64,000 nucleotides of DNA, taken from Janthinobacterium sp. LM6. Its GTDB lineage: Bacteria > Pseudomonadota > Gammaproteobacteria > Burkholderiales > Burkholderiaceae_D. The position numbers and the translations under genes are program-made. Position 1 is the stretch's first letter, and every line of letters begins with the position of its first letter. This document shows positions 10,251-20,239 of this stretch, in pieces. Below the pieces are notes generated by a model. The model searched no databases. It worked only from the letters and a program-made list of their open reading frames with translations, and was not told the origin of the DNA. The stretch spans positions 1,488,001 through 1,552,000 of the forward strand of contig NZ_CP019510.1 in the NCBI RefSeq assembly GCF_002002885.1, in the 5' to 3' direction.

Positions 10251-10854
10251 TCTCAGAACTCCGAAAGTAAGCTCGGCCGGCCTGTGTGCGGCACAGCTTT
10301 GCCAGGGTGATAAAGATTGCTGCGTCGGCAATCGCTGTGGGTCAAACGGCATATCGTGCGTTGCCGTGATTGATAAGACCATTTGCCGGGAAACCCTGTC
10401 AACGCGCACACATGCATTTTCAGCATGGAAACAACAGTGTTTTTTATAATGTTGACTTGTTTCAGTATTTGCAATTATTTCAATGTTGCACCGCGCCGTA
10501 TATTTTCCGTACTGCCATAAAAACAGTTGTCATTCGGGGCCGTAAGGGTTATTACCAAGGTGTTTTTTCATGGTGGCGACCGGTCTTTGTTGCGCTGCGG
10601 AAGATTTTCCCTGCACGGCAGGCAGCCGTGGCTGCCCGTCACGCCAGTACTGCGGCTTTTCGCCCGGCGAACAAAATATGCGTTATCGTTACGCCTTTTT
10701 CCAGCGCGCCTGCATGCGGACGCGGCTGGCGATGAGCAAGGCATAGATCTTGCGTGGATGGACTGGTTTTGGCGGTGGAATCCTGTATCCCAGGGGGAAG
10801 CCAGTACAAGCGCACCAATACGGTGCGACAGATAATCGAGATGAAGGGTATTAC
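10251..10854. other. Divergent intergenic region, receptor 3 and ABC importer
   Basis: About 600 bp carrying the receptor 3 promoter on one strand and presumably the importer promoter on the other. It is AT-rich around 10435-10530 (for example TTGACT at 10452 followed by TTATTT). The short frames here look non-coding. Confidence 0.5.
10373..10402 (-). promoter_or_regulatory. Candidate promoter for receptor 3
   Basis: On the minus strand TTGACA is followed after 18 bp by TCTTAT, about 120 bp upstream of the start codon. Confidence 0.4.
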
Positions 10855-12702
10855 ATGAAGTCACCATGGATGCGGCGCGTGGCGCTGCTCGCCTGTCTGG
10901 CCACCCTGCCGCTGGCGGCCGTTGCCGCCGATGCCCCAGGCGCCGCGGCCGCGCCGGTCAAAACCTTGCGCTATATCCTGCCGGCCGCCGAGACGGGCTT
11001 CGATCCCGCCACCGCGCGCGACCTGTATTCGAACCACATCACGCAGGCCGTCTTCGACACCCTGTACACCTATGACTACCTGGCGCGCCCCGTCAAGGTG
11101 GTGCCCGGCGCGGCCGCCGCCATGCCGGAAGTATCCGCCGACGGCAAGACCTACACCATCCGCCTGAAAAAAGGCATCCTGTTCACGCCCGATGCGGCGT
11201 TCGGCGGCAAGCGCCGCGAACTGACGATGGCCGATTACGTGTATTCGTGGAAACGCCTGTTCGACCCGCGCCTCGCTTCGCCGCACAGCTGGCTGTTCGA
11301 AGGCAAGGTAGTGGGGCTGGACGACCTGGCCAAGGAAGCGGCCAAGTCGAACAAGCTGGACTTCAACAAGAAGGTGGCCGGCCTGGAAATCCTCGACCCG
11401 TACACCTTGCGCATCACGCTGACCAAGACCGATTTCAACTTCCCCATGATTCTCGCCTACGTGCCGACAGCCGCCGTGGCGCGCGAAGTGGTGGACAAAT
11501 ACGGCGACGTGAAGGGCGAAGTAGGCTCGAATCCCGTCGGCACCGGCTACTACACCCTGGGTGAATGGACGCGCGGCAACCGCATTGTCCTCAACCGCAA
11601 TCCGCAACACTTGCCGGAAACGTGGAATTTCATGGCCGGCGACGACCCGGACGACCAGCGCATCGTGCGCCAGATGCAGGGCAAACGGATTCCCGCCATC
11701 GACCGCATCGAAATTTCCGTGATGATCGAAGACCAGTCGCGCTGGCTGTCCTTCCAGAGCGGCGGCACGGACGTGTTCTGGCTCGACGGTCCGCTGGCGC
11801 CGAAAGCATTGCTGAACGGCAAGCTGCGTCCCGAGCTGGCGGAGAAGGGCGTGCAACTGTCGCGCCTGCTTGACCCGGAGATCAGCTATTACTACTGGAA
11901 CATGGAAGACCCGACCCTGGGCGGTTTCAGCAAGGAAAAGATCGCGCTGCGCCGCGCCATTGCCATGGCGCACAATATCGACGAAGAAATCCGCATCATC
12001 TGGAATGGCCAGGCCAAGCGCCTCGACTATCCGATCCCGCCCGGCGTCGTCGGCTACGACCCGCACTATAAATCCCTGCTGCAATACGATCCCGTGCTGG
12101 CCAATAAATTGCTGGATAAATTCGGCTACAAGAAGGGTGCCGACGGCTGGCGCACCTTACCGGACGGCAAGCCGCTCTTGATCCGCTACGCTTCGCGCAA
12201 CGAAGCCAATGGCGTGCTGCAGGCGGAAATGTGGCGCAAGACGTACAACTCGCTGGGCATCCGCATGGAAAACGACCGCATGATCTTTTCCGACATTTTA
12301 AAGACGGAAAAGCAGTGCAAGATGCAGACGCGCACGGCGCCGTGGCTGGCCGATTATCCGGACGGCGACAATTTCATGCAGCTGTTCTACGGCCCCAATA
12401 CGCACCAGAACAACAATGGCTGCTACCAGGACCCCGAGTACGATAAATGGTACGCGGCCAGCCAGGCCATGCCGGCCAGCCCCGAGCGCGACGAGCTGTT
12501 CCACAAGATGGCGCGCCGCCTGGAAGTCAATGCGGGCGCCCTGATCGGCTACGCGCGCTACCGCAATATGCTGGCGCAAAAGTCGGTGCTGGGCTACAAG
12601 AAGCACCCGATCCTGTTCCAGGAGTGGGCGTATATGGATATCGACAGCACGGGCGCACCAGTGTCTGCCGCGCCAGCCCCTGCAGCCTCGGCTAAAAAAT
12701 AA
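10855..12702 (+). CDS. ABC transporter substrate-binding protein, family 5 (peptide type)
   Basis: A 615-aa periplasmic solute-binding protein of the oligopeptide/dipeptide family. It has an N-terminal signal peptide (hydrophobic stretch ending AAVAADA) and SBP family-5 hallmarks: a Pro-rich ligand-lobe entry (LRYILPAAETGFDP), YTIRLKKGILF, SNPVGTGYYTL, and the C-terminal YARYRNM region. AAGGG six bases before ATG 10855 fixes the start; the open frame extends 105 nt further without support. It heads a four-gene operon with two permeases and a fused ATPase. No Cys lipobox is seen, so it is probably soluble. At over 600 aa it is longer than DppA or OppA (~535), like YejA-type proteins. The substrate could be peptides or other amphipathic solutes. 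Confidence 0.88.
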   Translation: MKSPWMRRVALLACLATLPLAAVAADAPGAAAAPVKTLRYILPAAETGFDPATARDLYSNHITQAVFDTLYTYDYLARPVKVVPGAAAAMPEVSADGKTYTIRLKKGILFTPDAAFGGKRRELTMADYVYSWKRLFDPRLASPHSWLFEGKVVGLDDLAKEAAKSNKLDFNKKVAGLEILDPYTLRITLTKTDFNFPMILAYVPTAAVAREVVDKYGDVKGEVGSNPVGTGYYTLGEWTRGNRIVLNRNPQHLPETWNFMAGDDPDDQRIVRQMQGKRIPAIDRIEISVMIEDQSRWLSFQSGGTDVFWLDGPLAPKALLNGKLRPELAEKGVQLSRLLDPEISYYYWNMEDPTLGGFSKEKIALRRAIAMAHNIDEEIRIIWNGQAKRLDYPIPPGVVGYDPHYKSLLQYDPVLANKLLDKFGYKKGADGWRTLPDGKPLLIRYASRNEANGVLQAEMWRKTYNSLGIRMENDRMIFSDILKTEKQCKMQTRTAPWLADYPDGDNFMQLFYGPNTHQNNNGCYQDPEYDKWYAASQAMPASPERDELFHKMARRLEVNAGALIGYARYRNMLAQKSVLGYKKHPILFQEWAYMDIDSTGAPVSAAPAPAASAKK

Positions 12703-12730
12703 GCGCAGCTTATAAAGACAAGGAATCATT

Positions 12731-13669
12731 ATGTTCGCTTATATCCTGCGCCGCCTGTGGCAGATGCTGCCCACCATGCTGGGCGTCGTCCTGCTGGTGT
12801 TTATCCTGTTTAACTGGGTGGGTGGCGACCCCGCCTACATCCTGGCCGGCAAGATGTCTAGTGCGGAAAGCATCGCCAACATCCGCCGCCAGCTGGGCGT
12901 CGACCAGCCATACTATGTACAGCTGTGGATCTTCATCAAGCAGATCGTCACCTTTGACTTCGGCCAGAGCTGGGCCACGGGGGAATCCGTGTCGCACATC
13001 ATCACCTCGCGCCTGGGACCGTCGATGATGGTCTTGATCCCGCTGACCGTGCTGGAAACGTTCTTCGGCGTGGCGCTGGCGCTGGCCATCGCCTTCGTGC
13101 GCGGTTCGCTGACGGACCGCATGGTGATGATCGCCTGCACGGTGGGCATGTCGATTTCCATCCTCGTCTACATCATCGTCTTCCAGTACGGCTTTGCCTA
13201 TAAACTGGGCCTGTTCCCCGTGCAGGGCTGGGGCGACAGTTTCTGGGAAAACCTGCTGCGCTATTCGACCCTGCCTATTTTGATCGGCCTGGCCGTGTCG
13301 ATTGCGCCGACCCTGCGCCTGTTCCGCACCTTCGTGCTGGACGAGGCGAACCAGGATTACGTGCGCACGGCGCGCGCCAAGGGCTTGAGGGAAGGCCGCA
13401 TCATGTGGGTCCACGTGCTGCGCAACGCCGGCATCCCCATCATTACCTATGTGATGTCGAACTTGCCGGCCCTGCTGATCGGCGCTTTCCTGCTGGAACG
13501 CTTCTTCGGCATCCCCGGCATCGGGCGTGAAGTGATCCTGGCCGTCGAGCGCAGCGACTTTCCGGTGATCAAGGCGATCACCGTGTATGTCGCCGCCGCC
13601 ACCATGCTCTTCAACCTGCTCACCGACCTGCTGTACCAGGCGGTCGATCCTCGCGTACAACTGAAGTAG
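12731..13669 (+). CDS. ABC transporter permease, DppB/OppB type
   Basis: A 312-aa inner-membrane permease with six likely membrane segments. It starts with the family signature MFAYILRRLWQMLPT and carries the cytoplasmic EAA loop (DYVRTARAKGLREGRIMW) that docks on the ATPase. It pairs with the next gene to form the heterodimeric channel. AAGGA lies well placed before the ATG, 28 bp after the binding-protein stop. The length and the GGDPAY motif after the first segment fit the peptide importer family. Confidence 0.92.
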   Translation: MFAYILRRLWQMLPTMLGVVLLVFILFNWVGGDPAYILAGKMSSAESIANIRRQLGVDQPYYVQLWIFIKQIVTFDFGQSWATGESVSHIITSRLGPSMMVLIPLTVLETFFGVALALAIAFVRGSLTDRMVMIACTVGMSISILVYIIVFQYGFAYKLGLFPVQGWGDSFWENLLRYSTLPILIGLAVSIAPTLRLFRTFVLDEANQDYVRTARAKGLREGRIMWVHVLRNAGIPIITYVMSNLPALLIGAFLLERFFGIPGIGREVILAVERSDFPVIKAITVYVAAATMLFNLLTDLLYQAVDPRVQLK

Positions 13670-13678
13670 AAAGAGACG

Positions 13679-14794
13679 ATGTCGAAACCTCATACATCGC
13701 CCGGCCTGTGGGCCCTGGCGTGGCGCCGTTTGCGCGGCGACAAGATTGCAATGGTATCGCTGGCCGTGGTCGGCGCCTTTTTCCTGCTGGTGCTGGCTTC
13801 CGCCAGCGGCCTGGTGGCGGCGAACTGGGAAGACGAAGTGGCCGTCAGCTACGCGCCGCCCACCTTTGTCGGTGCCGACAAGGATGCGGCCGCGGCCGCC
13901 GACGGCGCCATTCCCCAGTCCGACGAGCGCAGCGCGCCGACACCCGTCAACGTGCTCGACCCGCTGGCCGACGATATCGCCGAACTGCGCGCGCAGATGG
14001 GCAGCAACCCATCGGCCGGCGTGGAAATGTACGGCGTCACCGACCCGCTGGCCGACGACTTGACGGCCTTGCGCGCCGGCATGGGCAAGACGAAGAAGTT
14101 GATCGCGCACAAGGCGGCAACCTTGCCGTTCGGCGCCGACAAGTGGGGCCACGACATTGTGCAGAAAACCATCAAGGGCGGCGAGACGTCGATCGTCGTG
14201 GGCCTGGTGGCCGCCTTGCTGGCCGTCGTGCTGGGCACCCTGTTTGGTGCCGTGTCCGGCTACTTCGGCGGCATCGTCGATGACTTTTTTAATTGGTTCT
14301 ACAGCATTTTTACCTCAATTCCATCGATCCTGATGATTCTGACGGTAGCGGCGGTGCTGCAGCAGAAGGGCGTGCTGACCATCGTGCTGATCCTGGGGTT
14401 GACGGGCTGGACGGGGCCGTACCGCCTGATCCGCGCCGAATACATCAAGCACAAGGCGCGCGAATACGTGATGGCGGCCGACGCCATCGGCGCCTCGCAC
14501 TGGCGCAAGATGTTTTCCCACATCTTCCCGAATGTGAGTCACGTGGCCTTGGTGCAAATGTCGATTCTCGTGGTGGGCTTCATCAAGGCGGAAGTGATCC
14601 TGAGTTTCCTCGGCTTTGGCGTGCCGGTAGGCACCGTTTCGTGGGGCAGCATGCTCAACGAGGCGCAAAATGAACTGATCCTGGGCAAATGGTGGCAGCT
14701 GACGGCCGCCGCCACGGCGATGGCCGTGCTGGTGACGGCGTTCTCGCTGTTTACCGATGCCTTGCGCGATGCGCTCGACCCCAAAGTGAAATAG
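13679..14794 (+). CDS. ABC transporter permease, DppC/OppC type with periplasmic insert
   Basis: A 371-aa second permease. The first membrane segment lies at about residues 24-44, the EAA loop is [18 protein letters not shown], and the C-terminus ALRDALDPK is typical. Unlike standard DppC (~300 aa) it has an extra ~90-residue hydrophilic stretch after the first segment. This carries two copies of DPLADD(I/L)xxLRAxMG, at about 94-108 and 122-136. The stretch should lie in the periplasm, facing the binding protein. It is separated by 9 bp from the upstream permease and overlaps the ribosome site of the ATPase gene, so translation is likely coupled. Confidence 0.9.
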   Translation: MSKPHTSPGLWALAWRRLRGDKIAMVSLAVVGAFFLLVLASASGLVAANWEDEVAVSYAPPTFVGADKDAAAAADGAIPQSDERSAPTPVNVLDPLADDIAELRAQMGSNPSAGVEMYGVTDPLADDLTALRAGMGKTKKLIAHKAATLPFGADKWGHDIVQKTIKGGETSIVVGLVAALLAVVLGTLFGAVSGYFGGIVDDFFNWFYSIFTSIPSILMILTVAAVLQQKGVLTIVLILGLTGWTGPYRLIRAEYIKHKAREYVMAADAIGASHWRKMFSHIFPNVSHVALVQMSILVVGFIKAEVILSFLGFGVPVGTVSWGSMLNEAQNELILGKWWQLTAAATAMAVLVTAFSLFTDALRDALDPKVK

Positions 14795-14803
14795 GAGTTG
14801 CTC

Positions 14804-16510
14804 ATGGACCAGAATAACCTGTTGGAAGTGCGCGACCTGCGCGTCACATTCCGCCTGGACAAGAAGACCACGTTCGAAGCCGTCAAGGGCATCTCGTTCA
14901 ACGTGCCGCGCAACAGCACCGTCGCCCTGGTGGGCGAGTCGGGCAGCGGCAAGTCCGTCAGCTCCCTGGCCGTGATGGGCTTGTTACCGCCGGATAACAC
15001 TATCATCGACAAGCAATCGAGCATCCATTTCGGCGGGCGCGACCTGCTCAAATTGTCGATTGCCGAGCGGCGCACCATGTGCGGCAAGGATATCTCGATG
15101 ATCTTCCAGGAGCCGATGTCGTCGCTGAACCCCGTGTTCACGGTCGGCTTCCAGATCGCCGAGGTGTTGCGTCAGCACATGGGCATGAACCGCAAGCAGG
15201 CGCGCGCGCGTACGCTGGCGCTGCTGGAAGAAGTGGGCATTCCCGACCCTGCCACCAAGATCGACGCCTACCCGAGCCAGATGTCGGGCGGCCAGCAGCA
15301 GCGCGTGATGATCGCCATGGCCATCGCCTGCGAACCGAAACTCTTGATCGCGGACGAACCGACGACGGCGCTGGACGTGACGATCCAGAAGCAGATCATG
15401 GACTTGATCGCGGCGCTGCAAAAGAAACACCAGATGTCCGTGCTGTTCATTACCCACGACCTGGGCCTGGTGGGAGAGATCGCCGACCAGGTGATCGTCA
15501 TGCGCCACGGCGAAGTGCGCGAGACGGGGGAAGTGCGGCAAGTGTTCGACAGCCCCAAAGACCCGTACACCAAAGCATTGCTACATTGTCGGCCTTCGCT
15601 GGACGAGCGCCCGTGGCGCCTGCCCGTGATCGCCGACTACATGGATGGTAAGCATGAGGCAATCAAGGCCGGCCCCGGTATCGAAATGAAACAGCGCACG
15701 CGCGGCTATACGCCGGGCGACGAGCCGGTGCTGGTGGTGAAGAACCTCAGTAAAAGTTTTTATACGCGCGAGGGCCTGTTCGGCAAGCGCGAATTCCAGG
15801 CCGTCAAGGACGTGTCGTTCACCTTGCCGCGCGGAAAAACGCTGGGCGTGGTGGGCGAATCCGGCTCCGGCAAGACGACGGTGGGCTTGACCTTGCTGCG
15901 CTTGCACCAGGCAACTAGTGGCACGGCCATGTTCCATGGCAAGGATTTGATCGCCATGCCGAACAAGGAGTATTTGCCGTATAAACGCCGCATCCAGATC
16001 ATCTTCCAGAATCCGTACGCGTCGCTGAACCCCCGTTTCACGGTGGGACAGATTTTGCTGGAACCCATGCGCATCCACAAGATCGGCGCGACCGACCAGG
16101 AACGCATCGCCAAGGCCTACTGGCTGCTCGATAAAGTCGGCTTGCCGGAACAGGCGTTCCACCGCTATCCGCACGAGTTTTCCGGCGGACAACGCCAGCG
16201 CATCGCCATTGCCCGCTGCCTGACCATGCAGCCGGAAATTCTGGTGTGCGACGAATCCGTGTCGGCGCTGGACGTGTCGGTGCAGGCGCAGGTATTGAAC
16301 TTGCTGCAGGATTTGCAGGATGAATTCGGATTGTCGTACATCTTCATCTCGCACGATTTGTCCGTCGTCAAATACATCGCCGACCAGGTGATGGTGATGC
16401 ACAAGGGGCAAGTGGTGGAGCTGGCCGATTCGGATGAGCTGTACCGCAATCCCGTGCATCCATATACGCGCACCCTGCTGAGCGCCATCCCGAAGGGCGT
16501 GCAAGTATAA
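14804..16510 (+). CDS. Fused double-ATPase subunit of peptide-type ABC importer
   Basis: A 568-aa protein with two complete ABC ATPase domains, equivalent to DppD and DppF joined (as in YejF or GsiA). Domain 1 has Walker A GESGSGKS (about 44-51), signature SGGQQQR and Walker [13 protein letters not shown]. Domain 2 has GESGSGKT (351-358), FSGGQRQR and [12 protein letters not shown]. Oligopeptide C-terminal segments follow each domain (the NPVHPYTR-type motif in the second). AGGAG at 14793-14797 fixes ATG 14804; the TTG at 14798 is inside that site. It is the last gene of the importer operon, starting 9 nt after the permease stop. Because it carries both ATPases, no further subunit is needed. 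Confidence 0.93.
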   Translation: MDQNNLLEVRDLRVTFRLDKKTTFEAVKGISFNVPRNSTVALVGESGSGKSVSSLAVMGLLPPDNTIIDKQSSIHFGGRDLLKLSIAERRTMCGKDISMIFQEPMSSLNPVFTVGFQIAEVLRQHMGMNRKQARARTLALLEEVGIPDPATKIDAYPSQMSGGQQQRVMIAMAIACEPKLLIADEPTTALDVTIQKQIMDLIAALQKKHQMSVLFITHDLGLVGEIADQVIVMRHGEVRETGEVRQVFDSPKDPYTKALLHCRPSLDERPWRLPVIADYMDGKHEAIKAGPGIEMKQRTRGYTPGDEPVLVVKNLSKSFYTREGLFGKREFQAVKDVSFTLPRGKTLGVVGESGSGKTTVGLTLLRLHQATSGTAMFHGKDLIAMPNKEYLPYKRRIQIIFQNPYASLNPRFTVGQILLEPMRIHKIGATDQERIAKAYWLLDKVGLPEQAFHRYPHEFSGGQRQRIAIARCLTMQPEILVCDESVSALDVSVQAQVLNLLQDLQDEFGLSYIFISHDLSVVKYIADQVMVMHKGQVVELADSDELYRNPVHPYTRTLLSAIPKGVQV

Positions 16511-16626
16511 CGTCTGCCAAAACCTGCTGCGCGGCGCGCTTTGCGGCCTGCGATGCTCACCGTGCTCAAGCACGGTTGCGCTTCTTAGCCACAAATCACT
16601 GCCGCTCGCTACGGTTTTGTCTGACG
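16511..16626. repeat. Hairpin-forming intergenic element, copy A
   Basis: An imperfect 14-nt inverted repeat (16511-16524 with 16613-16626, 12 of 14 paired, CAAAACC/GGTTTTG core) encloses a second perfect hairpin (ACCGTGC/GCACGGT, 16559-16576). The right arm carries TGCCGCTCGCTAC, which recurs in the element at 36688-36738. It may work as a Rho-independent-like or processing structure after the importer operon. Confidence 0.5.
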
Positions 16627-16660
16627 TTTGAGTGGGGATTTTTACGGTAAGATAGCGGCC

Positions 16661-17623
16661 ATGCCCAACCTCATTTACCTGCTCGAACATTACGGTGTCC
16701 TGATTGTCTTTGGCATCGTGCTGGTGGAGCAGCTCGGCCTGCCGATTCCCGCCTTTCCCATCCTCGTGGTGGCGGGGGCGCTGGCCGTCGATGGCGACAT
16801 GAATGGGGGACTGGTGCTGGCCGCCGCGCTAAGCGCTTGCCTGATCAGCGACTTCACGTGGTTCCGCGCGGGCCGCCATTTCGGCAAGCGCATCCTGCGG
16901 CTGCTGTGCCGCATCTCGCTGTCGCCCGATTACTGCGTCAGCCAGACGGAAGACAAATTCAAGCGCTGGGGCCCGAAAGCCCTGATCGTTTCCAAGTTCG
17001 TGCCGGGATTCAATACCGTGGCCGCGCCCATGTCGGGCGCGCTGGGCACGCCGCCGCGCCTGTTCTTCCTGTACGCGGGCCTGGGCGCCTTGCTGTGGAC
17101 CGGCACGGGCATCGTCGTCGGCGTGATCTTTCACGCCAGCGTGCAGCAGGTGCTCGATTTGCTCAGCACCATGGGCAGCACGGCCTTGCTGATGCTGGCC
17201 ACCTTGCTGGGACTGTTCCTGCTGTACAAATTCCTTGAACGCCGGCGTTTCCGCCAGGCCTTGCAGATCGAGCGCATCGGCATCGATGAATTGCTTGAAC
17301 TCATAGAGCAGGGCGAGGAGCCGCTGATGGTCGACGCGCGCAGCGCCACGGCACAGGCCCTGGAGCCGGCCGTGCCGGGCGCCTTGTTCTTCAATGGCAA
17401 GGAACCGGTGCCCGCCATGATCGCCATGGACAAGGACCGCCACATCATCGTGTATTGCAGCTGCCCCAACGACGTGACTGCCGCGCAAGTGGCCAAGCTG
17501 CTGCACCAGCACGGCTTCCACCGGGCCAAGCCCCTGCATGGCGGCCTCGATGCGTGGAATGCCGCCTACCGCTCGGACCAGCCGGCGCCGGCCAGCCTGC
17601 TGGGCGAAGGCTTGCCGTCCTGA
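16661..17623 (+). CDS. DedA-family membrane protein fused to a rhodanese domain
   Basis: A 320-aa protein. Residues 1 to about 200 form a DedA/SNARE-associated membrane domain, with family motifs EQLGLPIPAFP, a cytoplasmic GR.FGKR segment and KFVPGFNTVAAPMSG. DedA proteins are linked to lipid scrambling and membrane homeostasis. Residues about 215-318 are a rhodanese-like domain with the active-site loop YCSCPND and the downstream LHGGLDAW motif, suggesting sulfurtransferase activity facing the cytoplasm. Fusions of this kind are known in Betaproteobacteria. The start at 16661 is chosen because the protein then begins directly before the first hydrophobic stretch; no strong ribosome site is visible. 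Confidence 0.85.
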   Translation: MPNLIYLLEHYGVLIVFGIVLVEQLGLPIPAFPILVVAGALAVDGDMNGGLVLAAALSACLISDFTWFRAGRHFGKRILRLLCRISLSPDYCVSQTEDKFKRWGPKALIVSKFVPGFNTVAAPMSGALGTPPRLFFLYAGLGALLWTGTGIVVGVIFHASVQQVLDLLSTMGSTALLMLATLLGLFLLYKFLERRRFRQALQIERIGIDELLELIEQGEEPLMVDARSATAQALEPAVPGALFFNGKEPVPAMIAMDKDRHIIVYCSCPNDVTAAQVAKLLHQHGFHRAKPLHGGLDAWNAAYRSDQPAPASLLGEGLPS

Positions 17624-17985
17624 TCCGGGCTGCCGCCGGCACGCCAGGCCGGCAGTAAAACCCGCAGTAAAAACCGGTAGTAATAATACGAAAACACCTT
17701 TGCGGCGCGCCCAGGGCGGCAGCGCCGCACCAGCGCCGTCGCGTACCAAGCGGCTTTGCGCAAACTCCGGCATACTCTGTTTTCAAGGTGATTCCTGCTG
17801 CTATGCAGCATGCTTTTCGCGTGTCTGGTGAGTGCAAGTACTTACTATAAATCATTGTTTCTAAGCAATTTTGACGCTGCCTGTTGCATTTGGAGTGGAA
17901 CTACCAATAAAGGCTTGTTTTGATGTACTTAAACTACAAACTTTGCTTGCCTCCGGGCGCATTCATCCTTTAAGCTTGGCGTCCC
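17624..17985. other. Intergenic region before glk
   Basis: About 360 bp with no convincing coding frame. The first part is GC-rich with short inverted repeats (CTGCCG/CGGCAG near 17632-17654). The second part (17830-17960) is AT-rich and probably carries the glk promoter, for example TATAAA near 17846. Confidence 0.4.
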
Positions 17986-19032
17986 ATGCGTCCCACTTCA
18001 TCATTTAAAATCATGAGCGCTTCGTCTTCTCCCGTACTGCCGACTTCCGCCTTCGCCGATGGACCGCGCCTGCTGGCCGACGTGGGCGGCACCAATGCCC
18101 GTTTCGCCCTGGAAGTGGCCGCCGGCCACATCACCCTGGTGGAAGTGTTGCCCTGTGCCGATTACCCGAGCCTGTCCGCCGCCCTGCAAGCCTACCTGGC
18201 CCTGCCGCACATCGCCGCGGCCGGCGGGCAAGCCGTGCGCCATGCCGTGATTGCCATCGCCAATCCGGTCGACGGCGATTTCCTCAGCATGACGAACCAC
18301 CACTGGTCGTTCTCGATCCGCGCCATGCGCGAAGAGTGCGGTTTCACGACCCTGGACGTGGTCAACGATTTCACGGCCCTGGCGCGCGCCTTGCCGCAGC
18401 TGTCTAACGAGCAAAAGCACCAGGTGGGCGCAGGCACGGCCCGTCCGAACACGGCCATCGGCCTGATCGGCGCCGGCACGGGCCTGGGCGTATCGGGCCT
18501 GATTCCGTCGCATGGCGGCTGGATCGCCCTGCAAAGCGAAGGCGGCCACGTCAGCTTTGCGCCGTTCAATGAGACGGAAGTGAGCATTTTGCAATTTGCC
18601 TGGCGCGAATACGAGCATGTCTCGGCCGAACGCCTGATTTCCGGCGATGGCCTGGAACTGATCTACCGCGCCCTGGCCGACCGCGCGGGCGTGCCGGCGG
18701 AAGACTTGCCGGCGGCGGAAATCACGCGCCGCGCGCTGGCCGGCGAATCGCAGCTGTGCGACGACGTCATCGAAGCGTTCTGCTGCATGCTGGGCACCGT
18801 GGCGGGCAACGTCGCCGTCACCCTGGGCGCGCTGGGCGGCATTTATATCGGCGGCGGCATCGTGCCGCGCCTGGGCGCGCGTTTCGACCGCTCCGGCTTC
18901 CGCGCCCGCTTCGAGCGCAAGGGCCGCTTCGCCAATTATGTCTCGCAAGTGCCGACCTTCGTCATCACGGCGCAGTACCCAGCTTTCCTGGGCGCATCGG
19001 CCATTCTCTCGGAGAAACTCGCCTCCCTGTGA
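17986..19032 (+). CDS. glk: Glucokinase
   Basis: Phosphorylates glucose with ATP to glucose 6-phosphate in the cytoplasm. It is an ROK-unrelated, proteobacterial-type glucokinase (Glk family, ~350 aa here). Seen motifs: phosphate-binding [14 protein letters not shown] near the N-terminus, NDFTALA, the ATP-binding [23 protein letters not shown], and [13 protein letters not shown] near the C-terminus. The start is uncertain: ATG 17986 and ATG 18013 both lack a good ribosome site, and the family core begins well after either. A strong terminator follows at 19064. Confidence 0.92.
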   Translation: MRPTSSFKIMSASSSPVLPTSAFADGPRLLADVGGTNARFALEVAAGHITLVEVLPCADYPSLSAALQAYLALPHIAAAGGQAVRHAVIAIANPVDGDFLSMTNHHWSFSIRAMREECGFTTLDVVNDFTALARALPQLSNEQKHQVGAGTARPNTAIGLIGAGTGLGVSGLIPSHGGWIALQSEGGHVSFAPFNETEVSILQFAWREYEHVSAERLISGDGLELIYRALADRAGVPAEDLPAAEITRRALAGESQLCDDVIEAFCCMLGTVAGNVAVTLGALGGIYIGGGIVPRLGARFDRSGFRARFERKGRFANYVSQVPTFVITAQYPAFLGASAILSEKLASL

Positions 19033-19063
19033 TGCGGGCAGCGGGCGGGATGTCGCGCCAGAG

Positions 19064-19100
19064 CCGGGTAAAACGCGTGTTTTACCCGGTTTTGCGCTTT
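19064..19100 (+). terminator. Terminator of glk
   Basis: An 11-bp perfect stem (CCGGGTAAAAC / GTTTTACCCGG, loop GCGT) is followed by TTTTGCGCTTTT. Confidence 0.8.
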
Positions 19101-19444
19101 TCCGCTTTTTATCAGGTACAATTGGCATCGTTGGATGAAACGACGACTGTCGCTTTCCTGTCTGGCTGCATCGTCGCCACGGGAAAAGCAGCTGCTCCGG
19201 AGATCGTTTCATTGCTGGTTACTTAGTGAAGGTTAATTAAGGCCAGCACCATGGATGGCAGGACTTTCACTGCATCCGCTTTAGTCCCGCTTTGCGCGCA
19301 TCGGCCAAGGCGTCGGAAAAACAGCCTCAACTAGTAACCCAGCACGGCGTCATCATCGATGTCTGCCCTCTGTTACGTTGAAATGAACGTTTTTGATTTC
19401 TTTCTCTGCATACGAATTGCAACACACATCCGCACAGAATTGCT
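19101..19444 (+). other. Unexplained region between glk terminator and scpB
   Basis: About 340 bp after the glk terminator and before scpB. A TACAAT box (19117-19122) has a poor -35 (TTGCGC, 19 bp away). It is followed by a perfect 9-bp inverted repeat (ATGAAACGA 19135-19143, TCGTTTCAT 19204-19212), so a structured leader or sRNA is possible. A 33-codon frame (19135-19236, basic, no ribosome site) overlaps that repeat; I do not call it a gene. Confidence 0.35.
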
Positions 19445-20239
19445 ATGAATACAATTGAGGCTAAAAAAGTCCTCGAAACCGCGTTGCTGTGCGCTCGTGA
19501 ATCGCTGACGATCCACAGCTTGAAGAAGCTGTTCGTCGATGCGGACGAGAATGGTCGCGTGCGCGGCGTCGGCGTCGGCGCCGACACGATCAAGCAATTG
19601 CTGGAAGAATTGCGCGATGAGTGGGAAGGGCGCGGCATCGAGATCGTCAGTCTCGCTTCGGGCTGGCGCTTTCAAAGCCGCCCGGAAATGAAGATGTATC
19701 TCGATCGCCTGACGCCCGAACGGCCGCCCAAGTATTCGCGGGCGACCCTGGAAACCCTGGCCATCATCGCCTACCGCCAGCCGGTGACGCGCGGCGATAT
19801 CGAGGAGATTCGCGGCGTTGCCGTCAATTCGCAGACGATCAAGATGCTGGAAGACCGTGGCTGGGTCGATGCCATCGGTTACCGCGACGTGGTGGGACGG
19901 CCGGCCTTGCTGGCCACCACCAAGCAGTTTTTGGATGACCTGGGTTTGCATTCGCTGTCCCAGCTGCCGCCGTTGCAGCAAATCAGCGAAATGCAGGGCA
20001 ATGGGCTGGAAGCCCTGGAAGCGGCCCTGCAAGAGAATTTTGACAAGGCAAGCAATGAGCTTGTCCCCCAGCTTGGTGCAGGTAGCAATACGGCTGTGAC
20101 AGATGTAGATGTGACAGCAAGCCTTGATGCCGGCCCCGATGCTTCGCCCACGGACGAAGCCTACACTCACGACCCTGCGCCAGAACTAACGGTTGACGCT
20201 GCGCCAGGTCAGCACAGCCAAGAAACGAAGAATGAATAA
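19445..20239 (+). CDS. scpB: Segregation and condensation protein B
   Basis: ScpB dimerises through winged-helix domains and, with the kleisin ScpA, regulates SMC in chromosome condensation. The 264-aa protein has the two winged-helix halves (about 5-85 and 95-165). The family-diagnostic stretch [20 protein letters not shown] and [20 protein letters not shown] follow. The last ~75 residues are acidic, low-complexity and probably disordered, longer than in the usual ~200-aa ScpB. No scpA is adjacent: glucokinase lies upstream. The 3' end overlaps the rluB-type gene by 8 bp, so the two are translationally linked. Confidence 0.93.
   Translation: MNTIEAKKVLETALLCARESLTIHSLKKLFVDADENGRVRGVGVGADTIKQLLEELRDEWEGRGIEIVSLASGWRFQSRPEMKMYLDRLTPERPPKYSRATLETLAIIAYRQPVTRGDIEEIRGVAVNSQTIKMLEDRGWVDAIGYRDVVGRPALLATTKQFLDDLGLHSLSQLPPLQQISEMQGNGLEALEAALQENFDKASNELVPQLGAGSNTAVTDVDVTASLDAGPDASPTDEAYTHDPAPELTVDAAPGQHSQETKNE

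Noticed and set aside
19135-19236. 33-codon frame before scpB
   Set aside because: No ribosome site and it coincides with an inverted repeat; more likely structured RNA than a gene.
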